64,000 nt of DNA from Paenibacillus polymyxa M1 (GCF_000237325.1 NC_017542.1:3568501-3632500); one strand, 5' to 3'. Positions 53,257 to 63,201 are shown, counted from the first letter of the stretch. The notes: a model not told the origin generated them from the sequence alone. A program made the numbers and translations.

Positions 53257-54174
53257 CTACGAGTCCTCGAATACGTCCATTCCCTGATCATGACGACGCA
53301 AGTAAGACAGAAAAGTTACTACCGGGATCGGCAACAACGCTGATTTCAAATGAATTGCATAAAATTCTCGTTTGAAGGTAATATCTGAAATATTTACAAT
53401 TTTCAATAACCCGAGCGCAACCTCATGTTTGACTGAAGAAGGTGACAGCATAGTAATCCCCAGTCCTGCCTCTACCGCTGATTTGACCGCTCCAGTGCTG
53501 CCCATCTCCATTACAATATCAAGTCGAGAGGCATCCGCACCACGATTTTTCAGCCCGTCTTCTATGACTTGGCGTGTACCAGAACCTTTTTCTCTGGCTA
53601 CAAAGGGATGCTTGAATACATCTTCTAAAACTACTTTTTTGGCCTTGGCCAGCACATGCCCCGAAGGAACAATCAGCTTCAGTTCGTCCTGCATCACAGA
53701 TTCTACCACAATATCCGGGTGTTGAACCGGGGCCTCAATCAGCCCTAAATTCAACTGGTGCTTTAGTATATCATCCATAATTTGAGTCGTATTCATCACA
53801 TTCATTGCCATACGTATGTGAGGGTACTCCTGACCAAACGGTCCCAACATTCTTGGCACAATGTATTCACCAATCGTTAGGCTGGCACCAATATGCAATC
53901 TTCCCTCCAGCATGTGAGTAAAAGCAGACATCGCCTCGTCAGCTTCCCTAATCAGTTGCATACTTCTTTTTGCAAAAGGCAGTAATGTCGCTCCTGCCTC
54001 CGAAAGCTCAATTTTTTTAGTCGATCGGCGCAACAGCTTCGTACCAAAATAATCTTCCAAAGACTGAATTTGCATCGTCACCGCAGGTTGCGTCATATGC
54101 AGCGCTTGCGCCGCCGCCGAGAAGCTTCCGCGCTCCGCTACGGTATAAAAAATGTGCAGCTGATGAAAGTTCAT
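53257..54174 (-). CDS. LysR-family regulator
   Basis: The 305-residue protein starts with the LysR HTH (FHQLHIFYTVAERGSFSAAA, then LHMTQPAVTMQIQSLED) and a substrate domain with AREKGSGTRQVIED, as in CysL/CysB-like or selenium-associated LysR proteins. The ATG at 54174 follows GGGGAGAGGG. It lies 35 bases before the PHP gene in the same direction but need not regulate it. The ligand is unknown. Confidence 0.88.
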   Translation of the reverse strand: MNFHQLHIFYTVAERGSFSAAAQALHMTQPAVTMQIQSLEDYFGTKLLRRSTKKIELSEAGATLLPFAKRSMQLIREADEAMSAFTHMLEGRLHIGASLTIGEYIVPRMLGPFGQEYPHIRMAMNVMNTTQIMDDILKHQLNLGLIEAPVQHPDIVVESVMQDELKLIVPSGHVLAKAKKVVLEDVFKHPFVAREKGSGTRQVIEDGLKNRGADASRLDIVMEMGSTGAVKSAVEAGLGITMLSPSSVKHEVALGLLKIVNISDITFKREFYAIHLKSALLPIPVVTFLSYLRRHDQGMDVFEDS

Positions 54175-54377
54175 ACTGACCAGCCCTCTCCCCTCTGATC
54201 TTCTTATTTTAACATAAGAAAAACGTCTGGCGAACAATTACCGAGTAAACTTACCGAAATGGGGAGTTATATGCTTGCAAAATAAAAAAGCATGCAGCTG
54301 ATAACTGCATACTTCTACTCAAACTCGACGGTGTCAATGAGCACGCTTTCTAATGGAACCGTCCGTCAAATCACCGT

Positions 54378-54815
54378 CTATTTTTGCTTGCGAGTGCTTT
54401 TCATCAGTGTCATGCGCCGTGAATGGCGTAGCCATGAATAGTAGGACTTCAAGTCCCTTAATTCGATAGTCTCTGACATCCGACCCAAAAAGGTAATAAT
54501 AATCATCTTATGAAGCGGATTCCCCGCAATGTCCATCTCACCTGGCAACTCACCAAATTCGGCGACAACGACCAGATCACCATCAATTAAATATACATCC
54601 TCTTCATTATGATAGTAGGACTCCATCCTGTTTTGCTTCAGGCACTCCCAAAGCCAGGCGGCGATATGATTCGTCTCGGACTGTTTCTGCTCTACCCGAT
54701 CTAAATAACGTGTTTTCGCATGATTTGTAATCACGATATCGGCGACTTTCTTATCGCCCATCTCCACGTAGAACGGTTCGTATGTACTCCATCGCTGCAT
54801 TGCCTTGTCACGCAC
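54378..54815 (-). CDS. conserved-looking protein, unknown
   Basis: This 145-residue protein is not a member of any family I recognise. It is mixed alpha/beta with a TNHAKTRYLDRVEQK opening, an inner DGDLVVVAEFGELPGEMDIAG beta-rich part and a very basic C-terminus (RHSRRMTLMKSTRKQK). The basic end suggests nucleic acid binding. The GTG start follows GGAGAG. It is a monocistronic gene between the LysR gene and ylbG-ricF. Confidence 0.6.
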   Translation of the reverse strand: MRDKAMQRWSTYEPFYVEMGDKKVADIVITNHAKTRYLDRVEQKQSETNHIAAWLWECLKQNRMESYYHNEEDVYLIDGDLVVVAEFGELPGEMDIAGNPLHKMIIITFLGRMSETIELRDLKSYYSWLRHSRRMTLMKSTRKQK

Positions 54816-54983
54816 GGGATCACTCTCCCCACCAGATAGGTCTTTATATCTACCAATATATTCATATGTTACCTCAACAGACCCGGGACTACAAGTTACA
54901 AAATTGAAGTTTATGGGTGTTTTTTAAAGATTTTTTAGGTCTAACAGCATTAAGATTAGTATGCAAAAGTCCTGGCTTCACAG

Positions 54984-55013
54984 AAAAAGCCAGCCCGTAG
55001 GCTGACCTTTTTC
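54984..55013 (-). terminator. terminator of the ricF-ylbG unit
   Basis: AAAAAGCCAGCC near 54984-54995 pairs with GGCTGACCTTTTT (55000-55012), with one bulge. On the minus strand the stem is followed by CTTTTTCTG. Confidence 0.65.
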
Positions 55014-55043
55014 AAGAAATTTGAATGTATAGACAATCAAAGC

Positions 55044-55304
55044 TTATATTTCATATTCTTTCATCTTTTCCTTATCGTCGTTGTACTCCGTCCTAATCTC
55101 ATTTCGGAAAGAGCGCTCAACCTTACGTACATAGGAAAGTCTGCGAATATTTTTAACGGTGTCCTCTGCCCGATCCGCATTCATATATATAACTACATAA
55201 TGCATACGCTTTGAAATATAGTGGACATTTCCGTATTTCTCCAGATTGCGGGCAGCCTTGATATCGCTTACCCAAATGATGTACCCTGTCCGCTCGGCAA
55301 ACAT
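55044..55304 (-). CDS. ylbG: YlbG/DUF2129 protein
   Basis: The 86-residue protein has the YlbG pattern MFAERTGYIIWVSD, then YGNVHYISKRMHYVVIYMN, and an acidic C-terminus. Its function is unknown, but the gene lies next to ricF as in B. subtilis. The ATG at 55304 has GGGGAG nine bases upstream; a second ATG nine bases earlier is within that site. Confidence 0.88.
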   Translation of the reverse strand: MFAERTGYIIWVSDIKAARNLEKYGNVHYISKRMHYVVIYMNADRAEDTVKNIRRLSYVRKVERSFRNEIRTEYNDDKEKMKEYEI

Positions 55305-55338
55305 TCGCTTCATCTCCCCTCCGTATCATTCCTATGGC

Positions 55339-55779
55339 CTATCCGCAGGAGCATTTCCCTCCGCTGCCGCATCCGCCCTTTTTCACATTTGGGTCGTTGC
55401 TCGGCACCTTAATGGTCTCGGACACGGAATATGCAATCGTTTCAGACATGGCATGAAGCATATCATCCAACGCCTTTTCGGCCCGCTTGAACTCCTTAAC
55501 AGCCTCAAATTGTTCCAGCTCCAGTTCAACGGCCTGCACTGCGTCCTTCGCTTCATGATAGTTGGGATGAAAATGCCCAAAACGCTCCGTTTCAGCGAAA
55601 AGCTCCTTTTTGGCATCCAGCTTGCGGACACACGCCTGAATAGACGGGTTCAATTCCACACGCTGCTTCCAATATAAATAATCCGATACCTCAAAGGACC
55701 GGTTGACCATATCGCCCAATTCATAGGCGTTAATAAGCACTTCTGCCATATTGACCGTGTTCAATTCGGCTACGCTCAT
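55339..55779 (-). CDS. ricF: RicF (YlbF), subunit of the Ric/Y complex
   Basis: The 146-residue YlbF/YmcA-family protein is helical, with ELGDMVNRSFEVSDYLYWKQ near the start. A C-terminal Cys cluster, GGCGSGGKCSCG, holds the Fe-S ligands known for this subunit. With RicA and RicT it controls RNA cleavage by RNase Y and affects competence, sporulation and biofilm formation. The ATG at 55779 is chosen. Only RicF is in this window. Confidence 0.9.
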   Translation of the reverse strand: MSVAELNTVNMAEVLINAYELGDMVNRSFEVSDYLYWKQRVELNPSIQACVRKLDAKKELFAETERFGHFHPNYHEAKDAVQAVELELEQFEAVKEFKRAEKALDDMLHAMSETIAYSVSETIKVPSNDPNVKKGGCGSGGKCSCG

Positions 55780-55886
55780 GAATGTCATCTCACTTTATAT
55801 AAAGTTCTACCCAATAAAAGTAGACTCATTTATCATACCACATCCTTCTTTTGAGAAGAAGGAGTTTCATGTACTTCCTGACACGA

Positions 55887-57872
55887 CTATGTAAAAGGAA
55901 CCAACAGCCTCATATCGGACCAATCACTTGGCTGCAAGGTCGCACGAGAAGGCGTTTCCTCATCCATTCCTGAGGCGTACCAGCCTGTGACACTCCAGGG
56001 ATCGCCGGAAACCACCGATTCCGGTATCCATTTAACCTCTTTCCCACTGATTCGCAATCCCACCGCCGCCTGCCAACGGATTGCTTGCTCCATCAACTGC
56101 CTGGAAGTGGACGTATGGTAACTCCTCCATTCTTTTGTCCATGAAGAGGGTACTGTAGATCTTTCTGGAAAATAGTCAGACGGGTCAGGCAGGGTATGCT
56201 CTTGTTCATAAAAATGCAACGTGCGCCCTGTGTAAACCAGACCAGCCCTTCCCTCTTGTGAAAATAGGGAACGGCCTGCATCTAGGTTCTCTATCTCCGT
56301 CAAAAGTGGATAATGGTGAGCTGGCTCATCCGCATTTTTCGGCTCAAGACGCGGACTTAATCCAATTGCAGCAAGCGCTTTTCGTATTTTTTCAGCAGAG
56401 TGTACCGGGATCATAAAATCTTTGTCGCCGAGTCGCTCCAGTAATCCTTCAAGTGCAGGATGACGCGCAACCATGTCCGCATCCTCCTGAGTACCGCATC
56501 GCAAAAGTGTTACCGTCACAAAAGCCGTTCGTCCGACATTGCCTGCCCACTGCTCTACTGCCAGCCGTACATGTTCTGGCACCCCTGTCCGACTGTACTT
56601 GTCCAAAAGAGCAGGAATCTCCTTGGCCTCCATGCCCAGCTCGATTGCCTCTGTAATACTCTCTCTGGTAATCCGATACACTACCATCCGGTCTCCTGTC
56701 ACACGTTCACAGCAGCATTCCAATCGCCAGCGCACATCATATGCGACATCTGGCGGCACCAGTATTTCAAAATCAGGCTGCACATAAAAGGCACCTTGTT
56801 CTTGATGTGTATCCTCGTCATTATAGGGACGAAGCAGATCTGTCACAGAGACATTCCAGCGAAAACAGATTTCGCCTGATGTAGTCTGACCCCAATCCCC
56901 CATTCCAAAAGCCGTCAGGGCCTTCAACCAACCCATTATATCTTCCATAAAAGATCCATTGAAATTAAAATCAGATACCGTCTCGTCCTCAAGCCCTTTG
57001 AGATTTGCGATTGTAGGAACAATATCTATAAAGGCACTGTTCGTAGAATCATCTCCACTTAAACTATTCTGCGGTATTAATCCTACCTGAAGCATCCATT
57101 GCAGCAGATACTGAATAGATATCCATTCATCTGTTCCTCCATACTGCGAGACGGCACACAGCATATAGCGAAAATGCTGCATAGGCGCTTCAGCCTTGCC
57201 GTACCTCTCCATGAGGGTGTCAAAAATATGCTTGCGCATTTGCCCAGCAGACAAACGAATCCATGTCGCCAGTTCCGCCTCCTGAATGCGAAAAGACACT
57301 GTTTCTTTCACTAACAGCCCCAAACTGAGTAGTAAATCGATCATTACCACCGTTTGTACTGGATATAGCTCGGCATGCGCATAATGCAACCCAAGTCCCT
57401 CCAGGTCCTCCGGACGAAAGGGGGTCAGTTCATTCAATTTTTGCAATGACCGTTTATGTATGGTTCCTTTGGCCGTCAAAGGAACTCCCTGTATCGCAAT
57501 ACGTGACAACACATGCAGTAACTCTGACTCCAGTCCTGTCATTGCTTCATGTACCGTTATCGGATGATCTGTATGTATCCCGTTCATTGGAGTTTGCTCT
57601 AACAACATATCGTACAGAGCGGGTAGCCGATCAACCGGAATATATAAAATCCGTTCGCCCCACGATTTGGTGACTGCCTCCAGCCACCCCCGAGAGCGAA
57701 GCCCATGCAGTGCCAGTTTTGTTTCGACTCCGCTTAAGGCACCTTGGGTAAGCTGCATAGGCTCCTCTTCCTTCATAGGCTGTGCCGCATACCGGACAAA
57801 GCATCGTCTAAGCACCAGCAGCTCATCCGCTAAAAGCTCATTCCAGTTGCCTTGCGTACTCGTTACGTCCAT
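55887..57872 (-). CDS. XPB-associated protein (helicase XPB/Ssl2 N-terminal-like)
   Basis: The 661-residue protein lacks helicase motifs. Its C-terminal part resembles the Helicase_C_3/XPB-Ssl2 N-terminal domain (around YVQPDFEILVPPDVAYDVRW and VVYRITRESITEAIELG). The N-terminal third has winged-helix-like segments. It is six bases after the XPB helicase gene, so the pair is translated as a unit. This recalls the XPB-partner arrangement of archaea (Bax1), although no nuclease motif was recognised here. Function is inferred from its partner. Confidence 0.7.
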   Translation of the reverse strand: MDVTSTQGNWNELLADELLVLRRCFVRYAAQPMKEEEPMQLTQGALSGVETKLALHGLRSRGWLEAVTKSWGERILYIPVDRLPALYDMLLEQTPMNGIHTDHPITVHEAMTGLESELLHVLSRIAIQGVPLTAKGTIHKRSLQKLNELTPFRPEDLEGLGLHYAHAELYPVQTVVMIDLLLSLGLLVKETVSFRIQEAELATWIRLSAGQMRKHIFDTLMERYGKAEAPMQHFRYMLCAVSQYGGTDEWISIQYLLQWMLQVGLIPQNSLSGDDSTNSAFIDIVPTIANLKGLEDETVSDFNFNGSFMEDIMGWLKALTAFGMGDWGQTTSGEICFRWNVSVTDLLRPYNDEDTHQEQGAFYVQPDFEILVPPDVAYDVRWRLECCCERVTGDRMVVYRITRESITEAIELGMEAKEIPALLDKYSRTGVPEHVRLAVEQWAGNVGRTAFVTVTLLRCGTQEDADMVARHPALEGLLERLGDKDFMIPVHSAEKIRKALAAIGLSPRLEPKNADEPAHHYPLLTEIENLDAGRSLFSQEGRAGLVYTGRTLHFYEQEHTLPDPSDYFPERSTVPSSWTKEWRSYHTSTSRQLMEQAIRWQAAVGLRISGKEVKWIPESVVSGDPWSVTGWYASGMDEETPSRATLQPSDWSDMRLLVPFT

Positions 57873-57878
57873 CCTTGG

Positions 57879-59702
57879 TTAGGCCTCCTTTTTCTTTCCG
57901 CCATCTTCAATCTCATCCTCCTGGCTTCTGCCAGCCATCGTCCCATCAAACCTACGAATCGCATATTCATAGCCCTGTTCAATCAGAAACAGCTGACGAC
58001 GTGCTGCAAAATCCATCTCTTTACTGTTCTCCGTCACTAATGCATAAAAATAAGCTTTATTGTCGCCTGGCTTTGGTCGTAAAATGCGGCCAAGTCGCTG
58101 CGCCTCTTCCTGACGGGAGCCAAAGCTACCCGATACCTCTATCGCTACTGCTGCATCCGGCAAATCGACTGCAAAGTTTGCTACCTTGGATACTAATAAG
58201 GTTTGAATATTACCCTTGCGAAACGCATCGAACCAACGCACCCGCTCGCTCTGAGTCATGGAACCCGTAATCAGTGGGACGTCCAGCTCCTGAGCCAATT
58301 TACGTAACTGGTCTAAATATTGACCAATAATAAGTGTTGGTATCCCCTTGTGTTTCTCCACCAGACTGCGTACTGCCTCCAGCTTAGCCGGATTTTCGGC
58401 TGCAATTCGGTATTGCTGTCTGCCTTCAGCACGCATACTTTGCTCCAAAAGGTCAGCGGTCATGGGCAAACGCAGTTCTACACAATCGACCTGAGCAATC
58501 CAGCCCTGTCGCTCCAGTTCCTTCCACGGCATATCGTACCGTTTGGGTCCAATTAAAGAGAACACATCCCGCTCACACCCGTCCTCTCGAACTAACGTAG
58601 CTGTTAATCCCAAACGACGGGTAGCCTGAATATCGGCCGTGGCTCGAAATACTGGCGCAGGCAGCAAATGTACCTCATCATATATAATGAGTCCCCACTT
58701 CCGCTCACTCAGCAGTTTCATATGTTCAAACTCTCCGTCTTTGTTGCGCCGATGCGTCAAAATCTGGTAGGTTGCCACCGTTATCGGTCGCACCTCCTTT
58801 TTCTGACCACTGTATTCCCCAATAGAATCGACAGGAATATTTGTCTTTTGCTTCAGTTCCTCGATCCATTGCCGCACAGAAATCGTATTAGAAGTTAAAA
58901 TAAGCACCTCGCACTGAAGTCGATTCATCACTGCCATACCGATCACTGTTTTTCCGGCTCCGCATGGGAGCACTAGTACACCACTCCCCCCTAAGCCGTC
59001 TGTGCCTTCAAATGCATCAGCAGCTTTCACCTGGTAATCACGAAGCTGCAACTCCGTTTGTCCCTTCCCCAAGGTAAAACGAAGCAGATTCCCCTCAAGA
59101 TAACCTGCCGTATCCACAACGGGATATCCCAAGCGAGTTAATTCCTGCTTGAGCAAGCCACGATTTTCGGGCGGTACGGATGCGCTTGTCTCATTGGTGC
59201 GAAGCAAACCAAGCTGTTTTAGCTCTTTCTTGTTCAATAGCTCATCCAGTAAAGTTGGAGTCTCTACTGCCAAGATCAAGTGATCACCTATTGTGTATGT
59301 GTTGGCTTTCCTCGCCTTTGTATCTCTGTCTGACTCTTGCTCATCACGATGCGCGTCAATCGTATCTGTGCCGTAAGTTTGTTCTTCTTTTGCACTCGCC
59401 CGTGACAGCGTCAACGTCCCATAACGAGAAACAAGCTGTTCAATATCCTTCAACAAATCACGCGGAATATCCCAACGGGACATAGAGTGCAAACTATTTT
59501 GAATGTCCTCAGCACTCCACCCGAGAGCGGCTGCGTTCCAGAGCGACAATGGAGTGATGTGATATGTATGAAAAGCGGACGGACTTTTTACCAGCTCCGC
59601 ATAAATCTGCAACTGTGAACGAGCCCATTCCGAATCAGGCAAACCCATTTCCAGCAAAACGGTAAAATCACGTTGTACAATACAAGGATGATCTGGATTC
59701 AT
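57879..59702 (-). CDS. XPB-type DNA repair helicase
   Basis: The 607-residue SF2 helicase has Walker A in VLPCGAGKTVIGMA, the unusual Walker B IYDEVH, GLTATLVREDG (motif III) and the RED-like ERDVFSLIGPKRY region of XPB. QEEAQRLGRILRPKPGDNKA marks motif VI. XPB opens DNA in repair and transcription. The N-terminal 150 residues are a damage-recognition-like region. The start follows CAGGAGG. B. subtilis lacks this gene, but paenibacilli and other clostridial and bacillar lineages carry it with the partner gene. Confidence 0.88.
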   Translation of the reverse strand: MNPDHPCIVQRDFTVLLEMGLPDSEWARSQLQIYAELVKSPSAFHTYHITPLSLWNAAALGWSAEDIQNSLHSMSRWDIPRDLLKDIEQLVSRYGTLTLSRASAKEEQTYGTDTIDAHRDEQESDRDTKARKANTYTIGDHLILAVETPTLLDELLNKKELKQLGLLRTNETSASVPPENRGLLKQELTRLGYPVVDTAGYLEGNLLRFTLGKGQTELQLRDYQVKAADAFEGTDGLGGSGVLVLPCGAGKTVIGMAVMNRLQCEVLILTSNTISVRQWIEELKQKTNIPVDSIGEYSGQKKEVRPITVATYQILTHRRNKDGEFEHMKLLSERKWGLIIYDEVHLLPAPVFRATADIQATRRLGLTATLVREDGCERDVFSLIGPKRYDMPWKELERQGWIAQVDCVELRLPMTADLLEQSMRAEGRQQYRIAAENPAKLEAVRSLVEKHKGIPTLIIGQYLDQLRKLAQELDVPLITGSMTQSERVRWFDAFRKGNIQTLLVSKVANFAVDLPDAAVAIEVSGSFGSRQEEAQRLGRILRPKPGDNKAYFYALVTENSKEMDFAARRQLFLIEQGYEYAIRRFDGTMAGRSQEDEIEDGGKKKEA

Positions 59703-59774
59703 GACTACCTCCTGGCACTCAAAAGTTCTATAATAATAGCTTATCCGTTTATTCGCAGATCAACCGGAATAGCA

Positions 59775-59806
59775 AGGAGTCCAACCCACACTCGGGTTGA
59801 ACTCCT
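59775..59806. repeat. hairpin between the CBS gene and the XPB gene
   Basis: AGGAGTCCAACCC (59775-59787) and GGGTTGAACTCCT (59794-59806) pair with one mismatch and a 6-base loop. Only short T tracts follow, so its efficiency as a terminator of the CBS gene is unclear. Confidence 0.5.
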
Positions 59807-59861
59807 GATCAGAAGCTCGGGATAAAAACCGTCCCAAACTGGTGCCTACTTTATTATCCTT

Positions 59862-60290
59862 CTAGTGAACCTGCTCGGAAATTTGGCTAAGCGCCTCTCC
59901 AGCATTGTCTGCAAAAATATTTCGAACAGCCAAATCCCCGATCGAAACAATCCCGATCAGACGGTCTCCTTCCGTCACGGGCAAACGACGGATTTGCTGC
60001 TCTGCCATCAGTTCAGCTGCTTGGTCCACTGACATGTCAGCACTGGCTGTACGAATACCTGTTGTCATTACCGTATCCACCGAACCAGAACCAGAATTTT
60101 TAGCTGCGTAGCCGCGAATTACAAGGTCACGGTCTGTTACTACACCGATCAACTTATCACTGCCTTCGCTTTCCACAACTGGGATAAAGCCAGTATCATT
60201 GTCTTTCATTTTGACCGCTATTTCGTAAATATTGTCCTGCGGGGTAACCGTTACGCATTTTTTAGTCATAACTTCCTGAACCTTTTTCAT
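59862..60290 (-). CDS. CBS-domain pair protein
   Basis: The 142-residue protein is two CBS domains, about 8-60 and 75-130, each with the pattern of VTPQDNIYEIAVKMKDNDTG and its second-copy equivalent ASADMSVDQAAELMAEQQIR. Such single-module proteins bind adenine nucleotides and act as sensors. Homologues in B. subtilis (YhcV, YlbB-like) are small stand-alone CBS proteins. The ATG at 60290 follows GGAGGG. It is 85 bases after the M20 amidohydrolase. Confidence 0.9.
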   Translation of the reverse strand: MKKVQEVMTKKCVTVTPQDNIYEIAVKMKDNDTGFIPVVESEGSDKLIGVVTDRDLVIRGYAAKNSGSGSVDTVMTTGIRTASADMSVDQAAELMAEQQIRRLPVTEGDRLIGIVSIGDLAVRNIFADNAGEALSQISEQVH

Positions 60291-60374
60291 GGGTACTCCC
60301 TCCTTTTCAAGAGTAGGGTACCCCATTTCATTCAGCTCATACTCCAGATTGGACCGTTCCCAATTTAGCTCGTA

Positions 60375-61580
60375 TTAGCCGTTAATTGCCCCTTCTTTGC
60401 ATTCAGCAGCATATCCGGTAGACATGGCAATAAACAGACGAACTGCGTTGATCATGGCATCCTCATCAAAATCAAATTTTGGATGGTGGTGCGGATAAAT
60501 TGCTCCTTTGGCCGGATTACCCGCCCCTACGAACATAAAACAACCTGGCACACGTTCCAAATAATACGCAAAATCTTCTGCTGGCATCAACTTTGGCGCT
60601 TCCTGTACATTCCCCTCGCCGAACACAGGCTTGGCTTCCTTAAAAAAGCGAGCTGCTTCTCGGGCATCATTAACAACTGGCGGGTATCCCATAATGTAAC
60701 GAATCTTTGCTGATGTCCCATATGTTGCTGCTGTAAGCTCAGTTACCTCATGCAGTCGCTCCTTCATGACCGTCCGGGTCTGCTCATCAAACGTACGAAT
60801 GGTTCCACTCAAGCGACAGGTTTCCGCAATTATATTTTGCGCAGAGCCCCCTTCGATGGTTCCCACCGTCAACACAGCAGGCCTTAACGGGTCGACTGAA
60901 CGGCTTACGATACTCTGCAGTTGCATAACAAGAGCTGAGCCTGCCACCACACTATCATTTGTAGATTGGGGCATACCACCATGCCCACCCTTACCTGCAA
61001 TTTCAATATAAAAATCGTCGGCCGCCGCCATCAACGGCCCTGCACAACTCGCGGCGGTCCCGACCGAGAATGGTGTCCATAAATGGATGCCATAAATAAC
61101 ATCCACACCTTCCAGTACACCATCTTTGATTACATTGACCGCACCTCCAGGCAACAATTCCTCCGCAGGTTGGAACAAAAATCGGATTTCTCCTTCCAGC
61201 TCATCGCGGTTCAGACTGTAATAGTAAGCTGTCCCAAGTAATACGGACGTATGCCCGTCATGTCCGCAAGCATGCATGGCCCCATCCACGATGGAGCGAT
61301 ATTCACATTCCTTTTCATCCTGAATAGGAAGAGCGTCCATATCGGCGCGTAACATAACAACAGGTCCAGGTTTGGCACCACGAATGGTACCTACAACACC
61401 GTGTCCCCCTACCTGTCGACGAACATCTAATCCCCAGCTCTCTAGCTTATCTGCTACAAAAGCGGCAGTTTTACTTTCCTGAAAAGAAATTTCGGGATTC
61501 TTATGTAAATGTCTACGCCACTCTACCATGTTTTCTTGTAATTGATCGAACCAGGTTTGGTCCATCGCCTGTTGTGTCAT
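60375..61580 (-). CDS. M20-family amidohydrolase
   Basis: The 401-residue protein has the M20D pattern: RADMDALPIQDE, GAMHACGHDGHTSVLLG, the glutamate pair in QPAEELLPGG, and the last ligand region MPAEDFAYYLER. The family cleaves N-acyl or amide-linked amino acids, for example N-acetyl-L-amino acids or indole-acetyl conjugates. The ATG follows AAAGGAGAGG. The exact substrate cannot be given. Confidence 0.9.
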   Translation of the reverse strand: MTQQAMDQTWFDQLQENMVEWRRHLHKNPEISFQESKTAAFVADKLESWGLDVRRQVGGHGVVGTIRGAKPGPVVMLRADMDALPIQDEKECEYRSIVDGAMHACGHDGHTSVLLGTAYYYSLNRDELEGEIRFLFQPAEELLPGGAVNVIKDGVLEGVDVIYGIHLWTPFSVGTAASCAGPLMAAADDFYIEIAGKGGHGGMPQSTNDSVVAGSALVMQLQSIVSRSVDPLRPAVLTVGTIEGGSAQNIIAETCRLSGTIRTFDEQTRTVMKERLHEVTELTAATYGTSAKIRYIMGYPPVVNDAREAARFFKEAKPVFGEGNVQEAPKLMPAEDFAYYLERVPGCFMFVGAGNPAKGAIYPHHHPKFDFDEDAMINAVRLFIAMSTGYAAECKEGAING

Positions 61581-61828
61581 TATGTTCCACCTCTCCTTTT
61601 AAAACATCGGGCAAATTTCCGATAAATCATGCAGCTTTTCCACGTATGCGCCGTTTCTCTCAAGCCTTTATTTTTATCCTATTGTAGCAGATATGGAATT
61701 GTTGTGATATCTGTTGCTCCAGATGGTTGCAGAAGCCTATCAAACATACTATGATAAAATGGATAAACGATAAAATGATAAACGTCTGCGAGGAATGTAC
61801 CTTGCGGCGAATACCGGGGGAAGCTGAT

Positions 61829-63091
61829 ATGAGAAATACGAAGCCGGAGACTCGAAGAAGAGGGACACCGGATTTCCAATTGCTGATCCTCACTTTGTTG
61901 CTGGTTGGATTCGGTGTAATCATGGTATTTAGCTCCAGCTCCAGCGTAGCTCTGCTGAATAAAGAATACAATTTTGACTCTTTATATTTTGTGAAGCGTC
62001 AGTCCGCATTTGCTGTACTTGGACTCTTCATTATGTTGGTAGCTATGAATATTAAGATGGAAAAATATAAAAAGCTTTTTGTGCCTTTATTTTTCATAAC
62101 CATATTACTGCTAATCATCGTTCTTTTTACAGGCTCTCTGAATGGTGCAAAAAGCTGGCTCAGATTTGGTAGTATTGGCTTCCAGCCAACGGAACTTGCA
62201 AAAATCTCCATCATTCTTTACTTATCCGCACTGATTGTGAAAAAAGGAGATCGATTTAGAGATTTGCGGACTGGCTACATACCTGTAACTGTCATTGTAG
62301 GCTCTGTCGCAGGACTCATCATGCTTCAACCGGATTTAGGCTCCTGCTTTATTTTGGTAGCCACCAGTGGCCTGATTATTTATGCCGGGGGAGCCAGCGT
62401 CAAACACATTACCGCATCAATCATCCTGCTCGTGCTAGGCGCTTCCATCGTATTTGGTATTGGGTCATTGTTTGGAGGAGATTCCGAAAGCGCAAATGGA
62501 CAAGCTACTGCTGCCAAGCAAGATTATAAAATCGGACGCTTTCAAGCCTTTCTTGATCCTGAGAAGTATAGACAAGGAACGGGATACAATCTGGTGCAGT
62601 CTTTGCAAGCTATTGGCGAAGGCGGCTTAAACGGATCAGGATTTGGTAAAGGCATTATCAAGCTTCATTATTTGCCCAATTCATTTAATGATTTTATCTT
62701 TTCTGTCATTGGTGAAGAGTTTGGATTTATCGGAACAGCCATTTTCTTAATGTTATATTTGTATTTCATTTGGCGAGGCATGCTCATTGCTCTGCGTTGC
62801 CATGATCCGTTCGGAACGTTGGTGGGCACTGGCATCATGGGTTTGATCGCCATTCAGGCCTTCATTAATATCGGCGGAGTAACCCAAACGATTCCAATCA
62901 CTGGCGTAACCCTTCCGTTTATTAGCTTTGGTGGTTCCTCCCTGCTTGTTATGATGTTCTCCATGGGCATCATGCTCAGTATTTCTCGTGAGAACACCAA
63001 ACAAGCAGTGCAAGAACGCACTACAGGGGTAACTGTCCGTAATGAAGTCCCTACTCGCTTTCAAACTCGTAGAACCAACCGTTACCGCTAA
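61829..63091 (+). CDS. ftsW: FtsW/RodA/SpoVE-family glycosyltransferase (FtsW-like)
   Basis: The 420-residue membrane protein has about ten segments and the SEDS motifs: GFGVIMVFSSSSSVAL, GAKSWLRFGSIGFQPTELAK, MLQPDLGS, HYLPNSFNDFIFSVIGEE and LPFISFGGSS. SEDS proteins polymerise lipid II with a class B PBP. The C-terminus is basic (RTNRYR). The ATG at 61829 lies after GGGGGAAG; the 34-residue upstream extension is not used. FtsW is more likely than RodA or SpoVE by general resemblance, but no dcw genes lie adjacent to decide. Confidence 0.85.
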   Translation: MRNTKPETRRRGTPDFQLLILTLLLVGFGVIMVFSSSSSVALLNKEYNFDSLYFVKRQSAFAVLGLFIMLVAMNIKMEKYKKLFVPLFFITILLLIIVLFTGSLNGAKSWLRFGSIGFQPTELAKISIILYLSALIVKKGDRFRDLRTGYIPVTVIVGSVAGLIMLQPDLGSCFILVATSGLIIYAGGASVKHITASIILLVLGASIVFGIGSLFGGDSESANGQATAAKQDYKIGRFQAFLDPEKYRQGTGYNLVQSLQAIGEGGLNGSGFGKGIIKLHYLPNSFNDFIFSVIGEEFGFIGTAIFLMLYLYFIWRGMLIALRCHDPFGTLVGTGIMGLIAIQAFINIGGVTQTIPITGVTLPFISFGGSSLLVMMFSMGIMLSISRENTKQAVQERTTGVTVRNEVPTRFQTRRTNRYR

Positions 63092-63145
63092 AAAAAGAAC
63101 TTCCATATAGCCACTAACCACGGTGGCATTGGAAGTTCTTTTTTT
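63092..63145. terminator. long bidirectional terminator after ftsW
   Basis: AAAAAGAACTTCCA and TGGAAGTTCTTTTTTT (starting at 63092 and 63130) are perfect complements with an inner GCCAC/GGTGGC stem. It begins at the ftsW stop codon. Confidence 0.92.
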
Positions 63146-63201
63146 GTATATGTATATAACTACAGGTCCGTCTGCAAAATGTTATCCAGCAGATTCACAA
63201 A

